Assembly (NCBI GenBank): GCA_964592275.1 | Contig: CAZQDJ010000008.1 | Coordinates: forward strand, 1-42,461 | DNA: 42,461 nt | From: CANNBR01 sp964592275 | GTDB taxonomy: Bacteria; Babelota; Babeliae; Babelales; CAIQNR01 | Reading direction: 5' to 3' | Shown here: piece after piece, positions 25,162 to 32,470 of the stretch | Position numbering within the stretch: the stretch's first letter is position 1 | Layout: every line of letters begins with the position of its first letter | Program-made: the position numbers and the translations under genes | Notes under the pieces: generated by a model | What the model was told of the DNA's origin: nothing | Databases searched by the model: none | What the model saw: only the letters and a program-made list of their open reading frames with translations

Positions 25162-26973
25162 ATGAAAGGACGCAATACCAGCGGCGGACCACGCAATCTG
25201 ATTATCGCAGTTGTGGTGGGAGTGCTTTGTCTTTTAATTGTTACAAAACTTCACCATGATGTTCGTTCAAAAAGTGAACGAAGCTTTTCACAGTTTTTAA
25301 CCGCAGTTGAAAATGGCACCGTAAAACAAATTGAAGTTGATGGGCCTGTTGCTCAGTGGAAATCTGCTGATAATCAAGTGTATCAAACAATTACTCCAAG
25401 TGATCCTCAGTTGTGGGAAAAGCTTCAAAAGAAAGGCCTTGATATAAGTTTCAAGGATGCTTCAACTCGTATGGGACTTTCTCAGATTCTTTTGATCTTA
25501 GCTTTTATTTTTGGCATTGGTTTTATCTGGTATATGTTCCGTCCTGGTAAAAATGCTGGTGGCGGAGGCGGTAATATTTTCACCATGGGCAAAAGCCGCG
25601 CAAAAATGTTCATGCCTTCAACGATCAAAGAAAAATTTAGTTCAGTTGCTGGTGCTGCTGAAGCTAAAGAAGAGCTTATGGATGTAGTTGATTTCTTAAA
25701 GAACCCTGAAAAATATAAACGCCTTGGGGCAAAAATCACACGTGGTGCTTTACTGGTTGGAGAACCGGGTAACGGTAAAACATTGCTTGCTCGCGCTGTA
25801 GCAGGGGAAGCGAATTGTCCTTTTTACAGCATAAGTGGTTCTGACTTTATTGAAGTATTTGTTGGTGTTGGTGCGTCACGCGTTCGTGATCTTTTTGCTC
25901 AAGCACGAAAAACAGCGCCAAGTATTATTTTTATTGATGAAATCGATGCGGTTGGCCGTTCTCGTGGAAGCGGAATCGGTGGCGGTGGTAACGATGAACG
26001 TGAACAAACATTAAATCAGTTGTTGACTGAAATGGATGGTTTTGAAACTGCCAAAGAACCGGTTATTGTACTTGCTGCAACAAACAGGCCTGATGTACTT
26101 GATAAAGCGTTATTGCGTCCAGGTCGTTTTGATCGTCGTATAGAAGTTCCTTATCCAGATTTAGTGAGTCGTGAACAAATTCTTAAGGTGCATGCGGCAA
26201 ACGTTTTAATTGATGCTGAAGTTGATATGAAAAAAATTGCACGCGGCACTCCAGGATTTACTGGCGCTGATTTGGCAAATTTGATTAACGAAGCGGCAAT
26301 TATTGCTTCAAAAGAAAATCAGCCATTAGTAACGCTTAAAGATTTTGAAAATGCTCGTGATAAAATACTTATCGGTAAAGAGTTGCGTACGATTGTTCTT
26401 TCTGAAGACGATCGCAAAATGACTGCGTATCACGAAGCAGGGCACGCACTGATTCGTTTGCTTCTTCCTAAAGATACTGATCCTTTACATAAGGTAACTA
26501 TTGTTCCTCGTGGGCGTGCGCTTGGTGTAACGCATCATCTTCCTGAACGTGAAAAATACTCAACGACTAAAAATGAGATGCTTGCAAGTTTACAAAGTCT
26601 TCTTGGTGGACGTATTGCCGAAGAGATGGTGTTTGGAGAAATGGCAACCGGTGCATATAGTGATTTTCGTCATGCAACAGAAATTGCTCGCGATATGGTA
26701 TGCCGTTACGGTATGTCAGAAGATTTAGGTCCGATTGTCTATTCTCAACATAATGGTGAATTTGTGTATTCACAGCATACTGCTGAGCGCATTGATAACG
26801 AAGTGCGTCGCATTACTGATGATTGTTATAAAAAGGCACAACATCTTCTTGTTGAAAATCGCGATAAACTCAACGCTCTTGCACAGGCACTTCTTGAAAA
26901 AGAAACGATGTATGCGAGTGAAATTTATGAGTTATTGGGAATTACTTCACGAGAAGATTTTAAGTTGGTTTAA
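25162..26973 (+). CDS. ftsH: ATP-dependent zinc metalloprotease FtsH
   Basis: 603 residues, all catalytic parts present. TM1 about 12-29, periplasmic domain, TM2 about 105-126, Gly-rich linker; AAA Walker A GEPGNGKT 200-207, Walker B IIFIDE 255-260, second region of homology ATNRPDVLDKALLRPGRFDR; zinc site HEAGH 424-428 with the third ligand Asp501 (SDFRHAT). Degrades damaged or regulatory membrane proteins. AAAAGGAACG precedes ATG. It is the active counterpart of the protease-dead relative at 10.4 kb. A palindromic repeat lies downstream. Confidence 0.98.
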   Translation: MKGRNTSGGPRNLIIAVVVGVLCLLIVTKLHHDVRSKSERSFSQFLTAVENGTVKQIEVDGPVAQWKSADNQVYQTITPSDPQLWEKLQKKGLDISFKDASTRMGLSQILLILAFIFGIGFIWYMFRPGKNAGGGGGNIFTMGKSRAKMFMPSTIKEKFSSVAGAAEAKEELMDVVDFLKNPEKYKRLGAKITRGALLVGEPGNGKTLLARAVAGEANCPFYSISGSDFIEVFVGVGASRVRDLFAQARKTAPSIIFIDEIDAVGRSRGSGIGGGGNDEREQTLNQLLTEMDGFETAKEPVIVLAATNRPDVLDKALLRPGRFDRRIEVPYPDLVSREQILKVHAANVLIDAEVDMKKIARGTPGFTGADLANLINEAAIIASKENQPLVTLKDFENARDKILIGKELRTIVLSEDDRKMTAYHEAGHALIRLLLPKDTDPLHKVTIVPRGRALGVTHHLPEREKYSTTKNEMLASLQSLLGGRIAEEMVFGEMATGAYSDFRHATEIARDMVCRYGMSEDLGPIVYSQHNGEFVYSQHTAERIDNEVRRITDDCYKKAQHLLVENRDKLNALAQALLEKETMYASEIYELLGITSREDFKLV

Positions 26974-27040
26974 ACTTATGCATATAAGGTTATCCTGTTA
27001 GGGATCCAGTTTACTTGCTTTTTCTATTCCATGCTCCTCT

Positions 27041-27269
27041 ACTCGTCATCCTCAGCGAGGCGAGAATCGCAGCGGAGCATGGAATGCGACGACCAGATGA
27101 AGCGAGCGTAAGGATCTAGAAATAAGTTACACCAGAGTCGTCATAATTTATAAAAAAGATACAGATCAAAGATGATTTTTGAGCAATTATTCTGGATCCT
27201 TACGCTCACTCAGTCTAGCAGAACATGTTATGTTCTGCTGTGGCTACCGTATCGCTGACGACGACGAGT
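27041..27269. repeat. Palindromic element, subfamily A, copy 1
   Basis: Fills most of the 347-bp gap between ftsH and suhB. Outer inverted arms 27041-27058 and 27252-27269 (18 bases, two mismatches), inner arms GAGCGTAAGGATC (27104-27116) and GATCCTTACGCTC (27195-27207). The right half has a perfect hairpin core AGCAGAACAT/ATGTTCTGCT at 27217-27239. The centre (AAATAAGTTACACCA...) resembles that of the copy at 34.3 kb. No coding content. Confidence 0.8.
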
Positions 27270-27320
27270 GGGAGAGAGTGTCTTTAAAAAAATTATGAAT
27301 GGAAGTAGGAAGAGTGCTGT

Positions 27321-28130
27321 ATGAAATTGCAATCGAAAATAGATTTGTCGTCAGTAATACAAGAAGTTGAAAAGTGCGCGCGCAAGGCAGGAGAGATTCT
27401 GCTTTCGTACTATGACAAAGTAGACTTAGTTCGTTCGTATAAAACAGACGGTAGTTTTGCAACACAAGCAGATCTTGCAAGTGAGAAATATATTATTGAG
27501 GCATTGCGGCCATTAGTACCAGGTGCGGGTTTTTATGCAGAAGAATCAGGACGACAAGACGGTAATGAGTACGCGTGGGTTATTGATCCTTTAGATGGAA
27601 CAACAAACTTTTCCCATGGGTTGCCCTATTTTTGTGTTTCAATTGCCTTAACATATAAAGATCAGCCAGTAGTGGGAGTTATCTATCATCCTGTAACACA
27701 AGAACTTTTTTCAGCTCAACGTGGCTGTGGAGCATTTGTAATCAGTTCTTCTTTAACAAAAAAGCTTATTGTTTCTCAGGAATCTGAGTTTCAAAAGTCA
27801 ATGTTAGTAATGTGCACCGAAGATGTTGCTGAGATTATAAAAAGCCTTGAGGAACAGTTTGTTTCTGATGAATGGCCTTATATTAGAGATTATGGTGCAG
27901 GGGCGCTGGATATAGCGTATTGTGCTGCAGGCAGATTTGATGGGTGCTTCTATCAGGGGACCAAATGGTGGGATATTGCGGCCGGTTCTTTGCTTCTTGA
28001 GGAGGCTGGTGGAAAGCTCTCTACTCTTCAGGGAGGACAGATAGGGCCAAAGAACAGTACCTTTATCGGTGGGAATGGGCTTATTTTTAGCGAACTTTCT
28101 CAAATGGTAAGAAAAACAGTTGGAGTTTGA
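27321..28130 (+). CDS. suhB: Inositol monophosphatase family protein (SuhB-like)
   Basis: 269 residues, usual family length. Mg-binding and catalytic motifs: GAGFYAEESG (Glu74/75), WVIDPLDGTTNF (Asp89, Asp92) and WWDIAAGSLLLEEAGG (Asp218). Hydrolyses myo-inositol-1-phosphate or related sugar phosphates; SuhB also acts in rRNA transcription in enterobacteria, which is not testable here. AGGAAGAG precedes ATG. The promoter of rpmB-rpsT begins inside its last codons. Confidence 0.93.
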   Translation: MKLQSKIDLSSVIQEVEKCARKAGEILLSYYDKVDLVRSYKTDGSFATQADLASEKYIIEALRPLVPGAGFYAEESGRQDGNEYAWVIDPLDGTTNFSHGLPYFCVSIALTYKDQPVVGVIYHPVTQELFSAQRGCGAFVISSSLTKKLIVSQESEFQKSMLVMCTEDVAEIIKSLEEQFVSDEWPYIRDYGAGALDIAYCAAGRFDGCFYQGTKWWDIAAGSLLLEEAGGKLSTLQGGQIGPKNSTFIGGNGLIFSELSQMVRKTVGV

Positions 28131-28154
28131 TAAACAGGCTACTTTTGCTATACT
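28127..28154 (+). promoter_or_regulatory. Promoter of rpmB-rpsT
   Basis: TTGATA (28127-28132), 16-bp spacer, TATACT (28149-28154) with a TGC extension, overlapping the suhB stop codon. Confidence 0.6.
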
Positions 28155-28212
28155 TATAGCCTATCCTCCAAATCTCAGTGAACCTAGATTGTTAGCGACG
28201 AAGGAATCGAGA

Positions 28213-28416
28213 ATGTCAAGAATGTGTTTCGTTTGCGGAAAAAAACCACAAACAGCAAATTTAGTAAGTAAGGCAAATAACCGCGTGAAACGTTGGGTCT
28301 ATCCAAACGTTCACAAGATGCGCTTTGTGTTGGCAAGTGACTGCCGTGAAAAAGTGCATAGTGCAAGCGTGTGCACAAAGTGTGTCAAAGCAGAAAAAGT
28401 TACAAAAGTTCTATAA
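28213..28416 (+). CDS. rpmB: 50S ribosomal protein L28 (zinc-ribbon type)
   Basis: 67 residues from ATG 28213 (AAGGA seven bases upstream; the open frame begins earlier, before the promoter). CFVCGKKPQTANLVSKA at the start and CTKCVKA near the end give two CxxC pairs, the zinc-binding form of L28. RVKRWVYPNVHKMRF is the conserved rRNA-contact segment. Followed after nine bases by rpsT, one operon. Confidence 0.95.
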   Translation: MSRMCFVCGKKPQTANLVSKANNRVKRWVYPNVHKMRFVLASDCREKVHSASVCTKCVKAEKVTKVL

Positions 28417-28425
28417 GGTAGATCC

Positions 28426-28710
28426 ATGGCTAATATAAAGTCAGCAAAAAAAAGAGCTCGTCAAGACGTAGTAAGACGCCAAGTTAACTTGGCTCGTAAG
28501 ACTGCAGTTAAGACTGCTATCAAAAAAGTTTTGACCGCTGTCAGCGCTCAAGATTACGAAGCATCTGTTGAATCTTTCAAAGCAGCTGAAGCTCAATTGA
28601 GAAGAGCAAAAAACAAGGGTGTTCTTCACTCTAATACTGTTGACCGTAAAGTTAGCAGACTTGCTCTCAAAGTAGCGGCACTTAAGAAAGAAGAAGCTTC
28701 TTCTAAGTAG
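28426..28710 (+). CDS. rpsT: 30S ribosomal protein S20
   Basis: 94 residues, nearly all helical and basic: MANIKSAKKRARQDVVRRQ, then TAVKTAIKKV and the conserved C-terminal KGVLHSNTVDRKVSRLA. Binds the 5' domain of 16S rRNA early in assembly. AAGGTAGATCC precedes ATG. A terminator follows directly. Confidence 0.97.
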   Translation: MANIKSAKKRARQDVVRRQVNLARKTAVKTAIKKVLTAVSAQDYEASVESFKAAEAQLRRAKNKGVLHSNTVDRKVSRLALKVAALKKEEASSK

Positions 28711-28737
28711 TTTGCTTCAGGCGTAGATCAGAAATAT

Positions 28738-28793
28738 AAAAAATCCTGCACCTTTGTTTCATTAGAGAAACAAAAAAGTTGTGGGATTTTTTA
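28738..28793 (+). terminator. Terminator of rpmB-rpsT
   Basis: A-rich 5' arm, paired ATCC/GGGAT-type outer stem and a perfect inner stem TTTGTTTC/GAAACAAA, then a T-run. Confidence 0.75.
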
Positions 28794-28930
28794 TTTTTAG
28801 AGGAGGTTGGTTGGAAATTATTTTATAGCGCAATCGCTTTTAAGAATACTCATTTTATAGAAAAATAGGCTTATTCTTGTGCATAAGTTACAGCAGCTCG
28901 TTATAACCGTATTTTAGATATTCTCTCGCA

Positions 28931-29003
28931 GTCATCCCCAGAGAACGGTAGTCGCGGCAGAATGCATCGTGTTCTGTTAGACGGAGGGAGCGTCGGGGAT
29001 CCA
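28931..29003 (+). repeat. Palindromic repeat half-unit, subfamily B, solo copy
   Basis: Starts GTCATCCCCAGAGAACG, has a small CAGAA/TTCTG hairpin core, and ends GGGGATCC. The preceding 24 bases (TTTTAGATATTCTCTCGCA) are shared with the copy at 29696. Together with 29063-29139 it fills the 464-bp gap 28711-29174. Confidence 0.8.
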
Positions 29004-29062
29004 TGTACTAGGAAGAGAAGTCATAATTAGTTGCTTCTTCTTAAACTTATGCTTTTTTTATA

Positions 29063-29582
29063 GTCATCCCCAGAGAACGAGGTCGCAGCGAAACATAAAA
29101 TGTTTCGTTAGACGAAGTGAACGGAAGGGGATCCAGTCGTAATAAGAAAAAGTCATCATAATAAAGTTAGGCGTATGAACAACAAGAGACCTGCTGTGTA
29201 CAGCATGGCTAGCAAAATGAATGGTACGATTTATATTGGTGTTACTTCCGATTTATTGCGGCGAGTATACGAGCATAAACAAGGTGCAGGTTCAAGCTTT
29301 TCTACAAAATATGGCTGTAAGGTTTTAGTTTGGTATTGCTTTTTTGAAACAATGGTTCAAGCGCTTCAGATGGAAAAGTTTTTAAAAATGAAAAATAGAT
29401 CCTATAAAATTTCGCTTATAGAAAGCAGAAATGTGTCGTGGAATGATCTGTATGCAGAGCTTTATCACCAATAAGTAATAAGTTGTGATGATTTTTTCTT
29501 GTCACGACTGGATCCCCTTCCGTTCACTTTGTCTAGCAAAACACATTGTATTTTGCCGTGACTACCGTTCTCTGGGGATGAC
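29063..29582. mobile_element. Candidate mobile unit: inverted palindromic repeats bracketing a GIY-YIG gene
   Basis: Left arm 29063-29139 (GTCATCCCC...GGGGATCCAGTCG) and right arm 29505-29582 are inverted copies. Similarity continues inward for about 25 more bases on each side (AGTCGTAATAAGAAAAAGTC and its inverse), giving arms of about 100 bp. The left arm core is CGAAACAT/ATGTTTCG, the right arm core GCAAAACAC/GTATTTTGC. The arrangement GGATCCAG-centre-CTGGATCC is the same as in the gene-less elements at 27.0, 34.3 and 35.6 kb, whose centre is only about 60-85 bases. So those may be deleted forms. Confidence 0.65.
29175..29474 (+). CDS. Small GIY-YIG nuclease-family protein
   Basis: 99 residues, a stand-alone GIY-YIG domain of the small UvrC-N-like family. 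First motif is degenerate (AVYSMAS instead of VYILAS, residues 7-13); second motif IYIGVTSDLLRRVYEH gives YIG 20-22 and the catalytic Arg29/30; QALQMEKFLK gives the metal-binding Glu67; SLIESRNVSWNDLY is the family C-terminus. Probably a nicking or cleaving endonuclease. The ribosome site is weak (AGTTAGGCGT). It sits exactly between inverted palindromic repeats, which suggests it acts on them or travels with them (inference). Confidence 0.88.
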   Translation: MNNKRPAVYSMASKMNGTIYIGVTSDLLRRVYEHKQGAGSSFSTKYGCKVLVWYCFFETMVQALQMEKFLKMKNRSYKISLIESRNVSWNDLYAELYHQ

Positions 29583-29695
29583 ATGGATTTTTATTTTGTA
29601 ATGAGGGTGGGGGTAGATTTTTAGTAGTATGAATGTGGTTATTAGAAAAGTGCATGAGAAAATTATCGCAATTGTGTTTTAGATATTCTCTTGCA

Positions 29696-29772
29696 GTCAT
29701 CCCCAGAGAACGAGGTCGCAGCGAAACATAAAATGTTTCGTTAGACGGAGTGAACGGAAGGGGATCCAGTCG
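29696..29772 (+). repeat. Palindromic repeat half-unit, subfamily B, solo copy 2
   Basis: Matches the left arm at 29063-29139 with one visible substitution in the unit, and one more in the following 20 bases. Core hairpin CGAAACAT/ATGTTTCG. With the right arm of the GIY-YIG unit it accounts for most of the 335-bp gap 29475-29809. Confidence 0.85.
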
Positions 29773-29809
29773 TGATAAGAAAAAGTCATTTTATAAAGAA
29801 GGATTTTGA

Positions 29810-30226
29810 ATGAAAAATAAGTTAGAAGTTACAAATATCGCCCAAGAGTTAGAAAAATTCTCTGATCTCTGGTCGCAAAAAATTATTGCTGAATGTAATG
29901 ATAATTACGTTAAAGTAGTTAAATTTAAAGGTAAATATACGTGGCATAAACATGATGATGAAGATGAGCTTTTCATTATCATTAGTGGTGAACTAAGAAT
30001 GGATTTGCGTGATAAAGTTCTTCATCTAAAAGCCGGCGAATTTGTTGTCATGCCTAAAGGTGTTGAACACAGGCCGGTTGCGCAAGAAGAGGTTTCGATT
30101 CTACTTATTGAACCTAAGACTACGTTGAGTACCGGCGATCCAGAATTTGCAGGTAAAAAACCAAGTAACGGTGCATGGCTGTGCTGTCAGTTACAAGATG
30201 CTAGCTGCCAGGTAGAAGAACTTTAA
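29810..30226 (+). CDS. Cupin-domain protein
   Basis: 138 residues. Cupin motif 1 is WHKHDDEDELFIIISGEL (metal ligands His46, His48, Glu53) and motif 2 is FVVMPKGVEHRP (His87). A small single-domain cupin; substrate unknown, family members include sugar isomerases and small-molecule binding proteins. GAAGGATTTTGA precedes ATG. A palindromic repeat ends 37 bases upstream, so its promoter region may have been altered by the repeat. Its last 26 bases overlap the convergent ankyrin gene. Confidence 0.9.
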   Translation: MKNKLEVTNIAQELEKFSDLWSQKIIAECNDNYVKVVKFKGKYTWHKHDDEDELFIIISGELRMDLRDKVLHLKAGEFVVMPKGVEHRPVAQEEVSILLIEPKTTLSTGDPEFAGKKPSNGAWLCCQLQDASCQVEEL

Positions 30227-31493
30227 TTTCTTCTGCTGATGCGTAATTAAAAGCCATTTTACCATTTCTGTTTTTTTGTTTTGGATTTGCTCCTGCTGCA
30301 AGAAGAGTCTGAATGATAGCTATATAACCTTTTTCGGCAGCTTTCATGAGAGCTGTCTCTTTTGTCCAAAATATACAGGCGTTAACGTTTGCCCCTGCAG
30401 CAATGAGAGCTTTAAGAATTTCTTGGTGGTTTTTTCTGACTGCAAGATTGATAAGGGGAATACCGGTTAGAACTTGTGTTTCATTAACATTTGCTCCTGC
30501 AGCTATGAGAGATTTAGCAAGCTCTGTATAACCTCTTTCCGTTGCGCGAAATAAGAGGCTTTCTGTTTGAAAAGCACCACACTTTGTAGTTATGTCAGCT
30601 TTTGCAGCAATAAGCGCATTGAGAATTGCAACACTGCTATTCTTAGCGATTACCATAAAGAGGGGCGTGGAACCTTCTTTATTGCGAGCATTTACGTTGG
30701 CTCCAGCACGAATGAGAGCAATAACGAGATCGTATGAATTGTGTGTAATTGCCCATAGTAGGGGTGTTGATTCATCATATTTATTACATATGTTTGGATT
30801 TGCTCCCGCTGAAATAAGAAAGAGGGATATTTCAATATGTCCTTCTTTTGTCGCATGCCAGAGTACAGTACCGTCATAGCAATCTTTTGCATTAATGTTT
30901 GCTCCCGCGGCAATAAGTTTTTTAACAAGATAGAATTGGCCGTTTTTGGCGGCTGCAGTTAAAGCAGTACCATTAATGTCCGAGGCATTGACGTTTGCCT
31001 TTGCTGCAAGGATGGCATAAGCAGTTGGGAGCGAGCCAGAGCGGACTGCATAAAGAAGTGCTGTTGATTGTGGGGAGTCGGAAGAATAGCTCTTGGTGCA
31101 TTTTTCTACATTAACGTTTGCTCCTGCAGTGATGAGAGCGTTCACCATATCGACATTGCCTCTCTCGGCTGCGTTCATGAGAGCTGTAGTTCCAAAAAAA
31201 TAGGAAGGGTGTTTGTATTGCACATCGGCTCCAGATTTAATCAGGGCTTTGACGATACCGGTATAGCCGCGACATGTTGCACAAAGAAGAGGGGTTGACT
31301 TATTTTCGTCCTGGGCGCTGGGGTTTGCTCCCATTGCAAGAAGTGTTCTGACGCTGGTTTCGTGCCCATTCTTAACGGCATAAAATAGCGCCTTAGTTTT
31401 CCATGAGGCATCGATTAAATTTTGTTCAGCATTGAGGGAGATGGCGTGACTTCTAAAAACAAAAATTAACGCTGCGATCAATATTTTTTTCAT
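30201..31493 (-). CDS. Exported ankyrin-repeat protein (about 11 repeats)
   Basis: 430 residues. Signal peptide MKKILIAALIFVFRSHAIS, then about 11 ankyrin repeats of roughly 33 residues with the classic TPLL.A...G...IV..LI.AGANVN pattern, and a C-terminal cap FNYASAEEIKVLLPGS. Some repeats carry longer loops (CTKSYSSDSPQST). Ankyrin repeats bind proteins; in host-associated bacteria exported ones are often host-directed, which is inference here. It follows the second ankyrin gene by eight bases, and its ribosome site AAAGG overlaps that gene's TAA, so translation may be coupled. Confidence 0.9.
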   Translation of the reverse strand: MKKILIAALIFVFRSHAISLNAEQNLIDASWKTKALFYAVKNGHETSVRTLLAMGANPSAQDENKSTPLLCATCRGYTGIVKALIKSGADVQYKHPSYFFGTTALMNAAERGNVDMVNALITAGANVNVEKCTKSYSSDSPQSTALLYAVRSGSLPTAYAILAAKANVNASDINGTALTAAAKNGQFYLVKKLIAAGANINAKDCYDGTVLWHATKEGHIEISLFLISAGANPNICNKYDESTPLLWAITHNSYDLVIALIRAGANVNARNKEGSTPLFMVIAKNSSVAILNALIAAKADITTKCGAFQTESLLFRATERGYTELAKSLIAAGANVNETQVLTGIPLINLAVRKNHQEILKALIAAGANVNACIFWTKETALMKAAEKGYIAIIQTLLAAGANPKQKNRNGKMAFNYASAEEIKVLLPGS

Positions 31494-31501
31494 GGGAACC
31501 T

Positions 31502-32359
31502 TTATTTGGTTTTGAGAAGAGCTTTGATTTCTTCTGTTGCTGCATAGTCAAGGGCTGCTTTCCCATCCTTGTTTTTTAGCGTCGTATCTGCTCCTGCTGC
31601 AATGAGATCTCGTACCACATCCACATGGCCTTCCATTGCTGCCATCATTAATGGTGTGTTGTCATAAATGTATTCAGAGAGATTTGGATTTGCTCCAGCT
31701 GCAATGAGCATTTTCCCGATAGCAATTGTTCCATTGTAATTGTAGAGCGCTGCTATTAAGGCTGTATCACCCCGGTAGTTTTGGCCGTTGAGATTTGCTT
31801 TTGCATTTATAAGGGTTTGCGCAACATTCATATAACCTTTTTCTGCGGCCATGATCAAAGGGGTGCTGTCGAGATGTCCAAGACTTGGATTTGCACCAGC
31901 TTTAAGGAGAATTTTTATAATATCAAGTCGATTATGTGCGACCGCTTCTCTTAAAGGATGGCCTTCGTCCTTGTTGGGATCTGCACTGGCTGAAAGGAGG
32001 GCTTTGATGATGGGAAGATTTTCTTTATAGACTGCCCATGTGAGAGCTGTGCAATTTACATTATCGCACTTATTTAGATCGGCTTTTGCTTTAAGAAGAG
32101 TTTTTACAAAAGCAAGATCATTAGCCAAAACAGCTTTCATGAGAGGGGTTTTTCCCTGTTCGTCTGTGGCATTTACGTTGGCCCCATCTTTAAGAAGGTT
32201 TGCTATTTCTGTCGTATTTGTATTCCCACTTCTTATGGCTGAAAATAAGGCATTATCAAGATCAGTTTGAGTGGGGAAAGGGCCTGTTTTGAGAGTGGCG
32301 AAGGTAAAGCCAAAACCAGCAAGAAGCGCAATGGTAGTTGCGCGTAGTAATTTTTTCAT
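31502..32359 (-). CDS. Exported ankyrin-repeat protein (about 7 repeats)
   Basis: 285 residues from ATG 32359 (GAGG six bases upstream; the open frame extends nine codons earlier). Signal peptide MKKLLRATTIALLAGFGFTFA. About seven ankyrin repeats (TPLMKAVLANDLAFVKTLLKA; TPLIMAAEKGYMNVAQTLINA; TPLMMAAMEGHVDVVRDLIAA) and the cap LDYAATEEIKALLKTK, nearly the same cap as in the downstream paralogue. First gene of a two-gene tandem; probably arose by duplication with repeat-number change. Confidence 0.9.
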   Translation of the reverse strand: MKKLLRATTIALLAGFGFTFATLKTGPFPTQTDLDNALFSAIRSGNTNTTEIANLLKDGANVNATDEQGKTPLMKAVLANDLAFVKTLLKAKADLNKCDNVNCTALTWAVYKENLPIIKALLSASADPNKDEGHPLREAVAHNRLDIIKILLKAGANPSLGHLDSTPLIMAAEKGYMNVAQTLINAKANLNGQNYRGDTALIAALYNYNGTIAIGKMLIAAGANPNLSEYIYDNTPLMMAAMEGHVDVVRDLIAAGADTTLKNKDGKAALDYAATEEIKALLKTK

Positions 32360-32470
32360 AACAAACCTCATAGTTATTTTAAGCATACAGCCCTTCTAGT
32401 ATACCATGAGGGTAGGTATTGAAAACCGGTTAATTCTAAAAATGGCTCAGGGAGCTTATTTTGATTAATT

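Noticed and set aside
28931..29772. CRISPR array
   Set aside because: Four similar repeats occur, but in both orientations, at irregular distances, with a gene between two of them and no cas genes. They are palindromic dispersed repeats.
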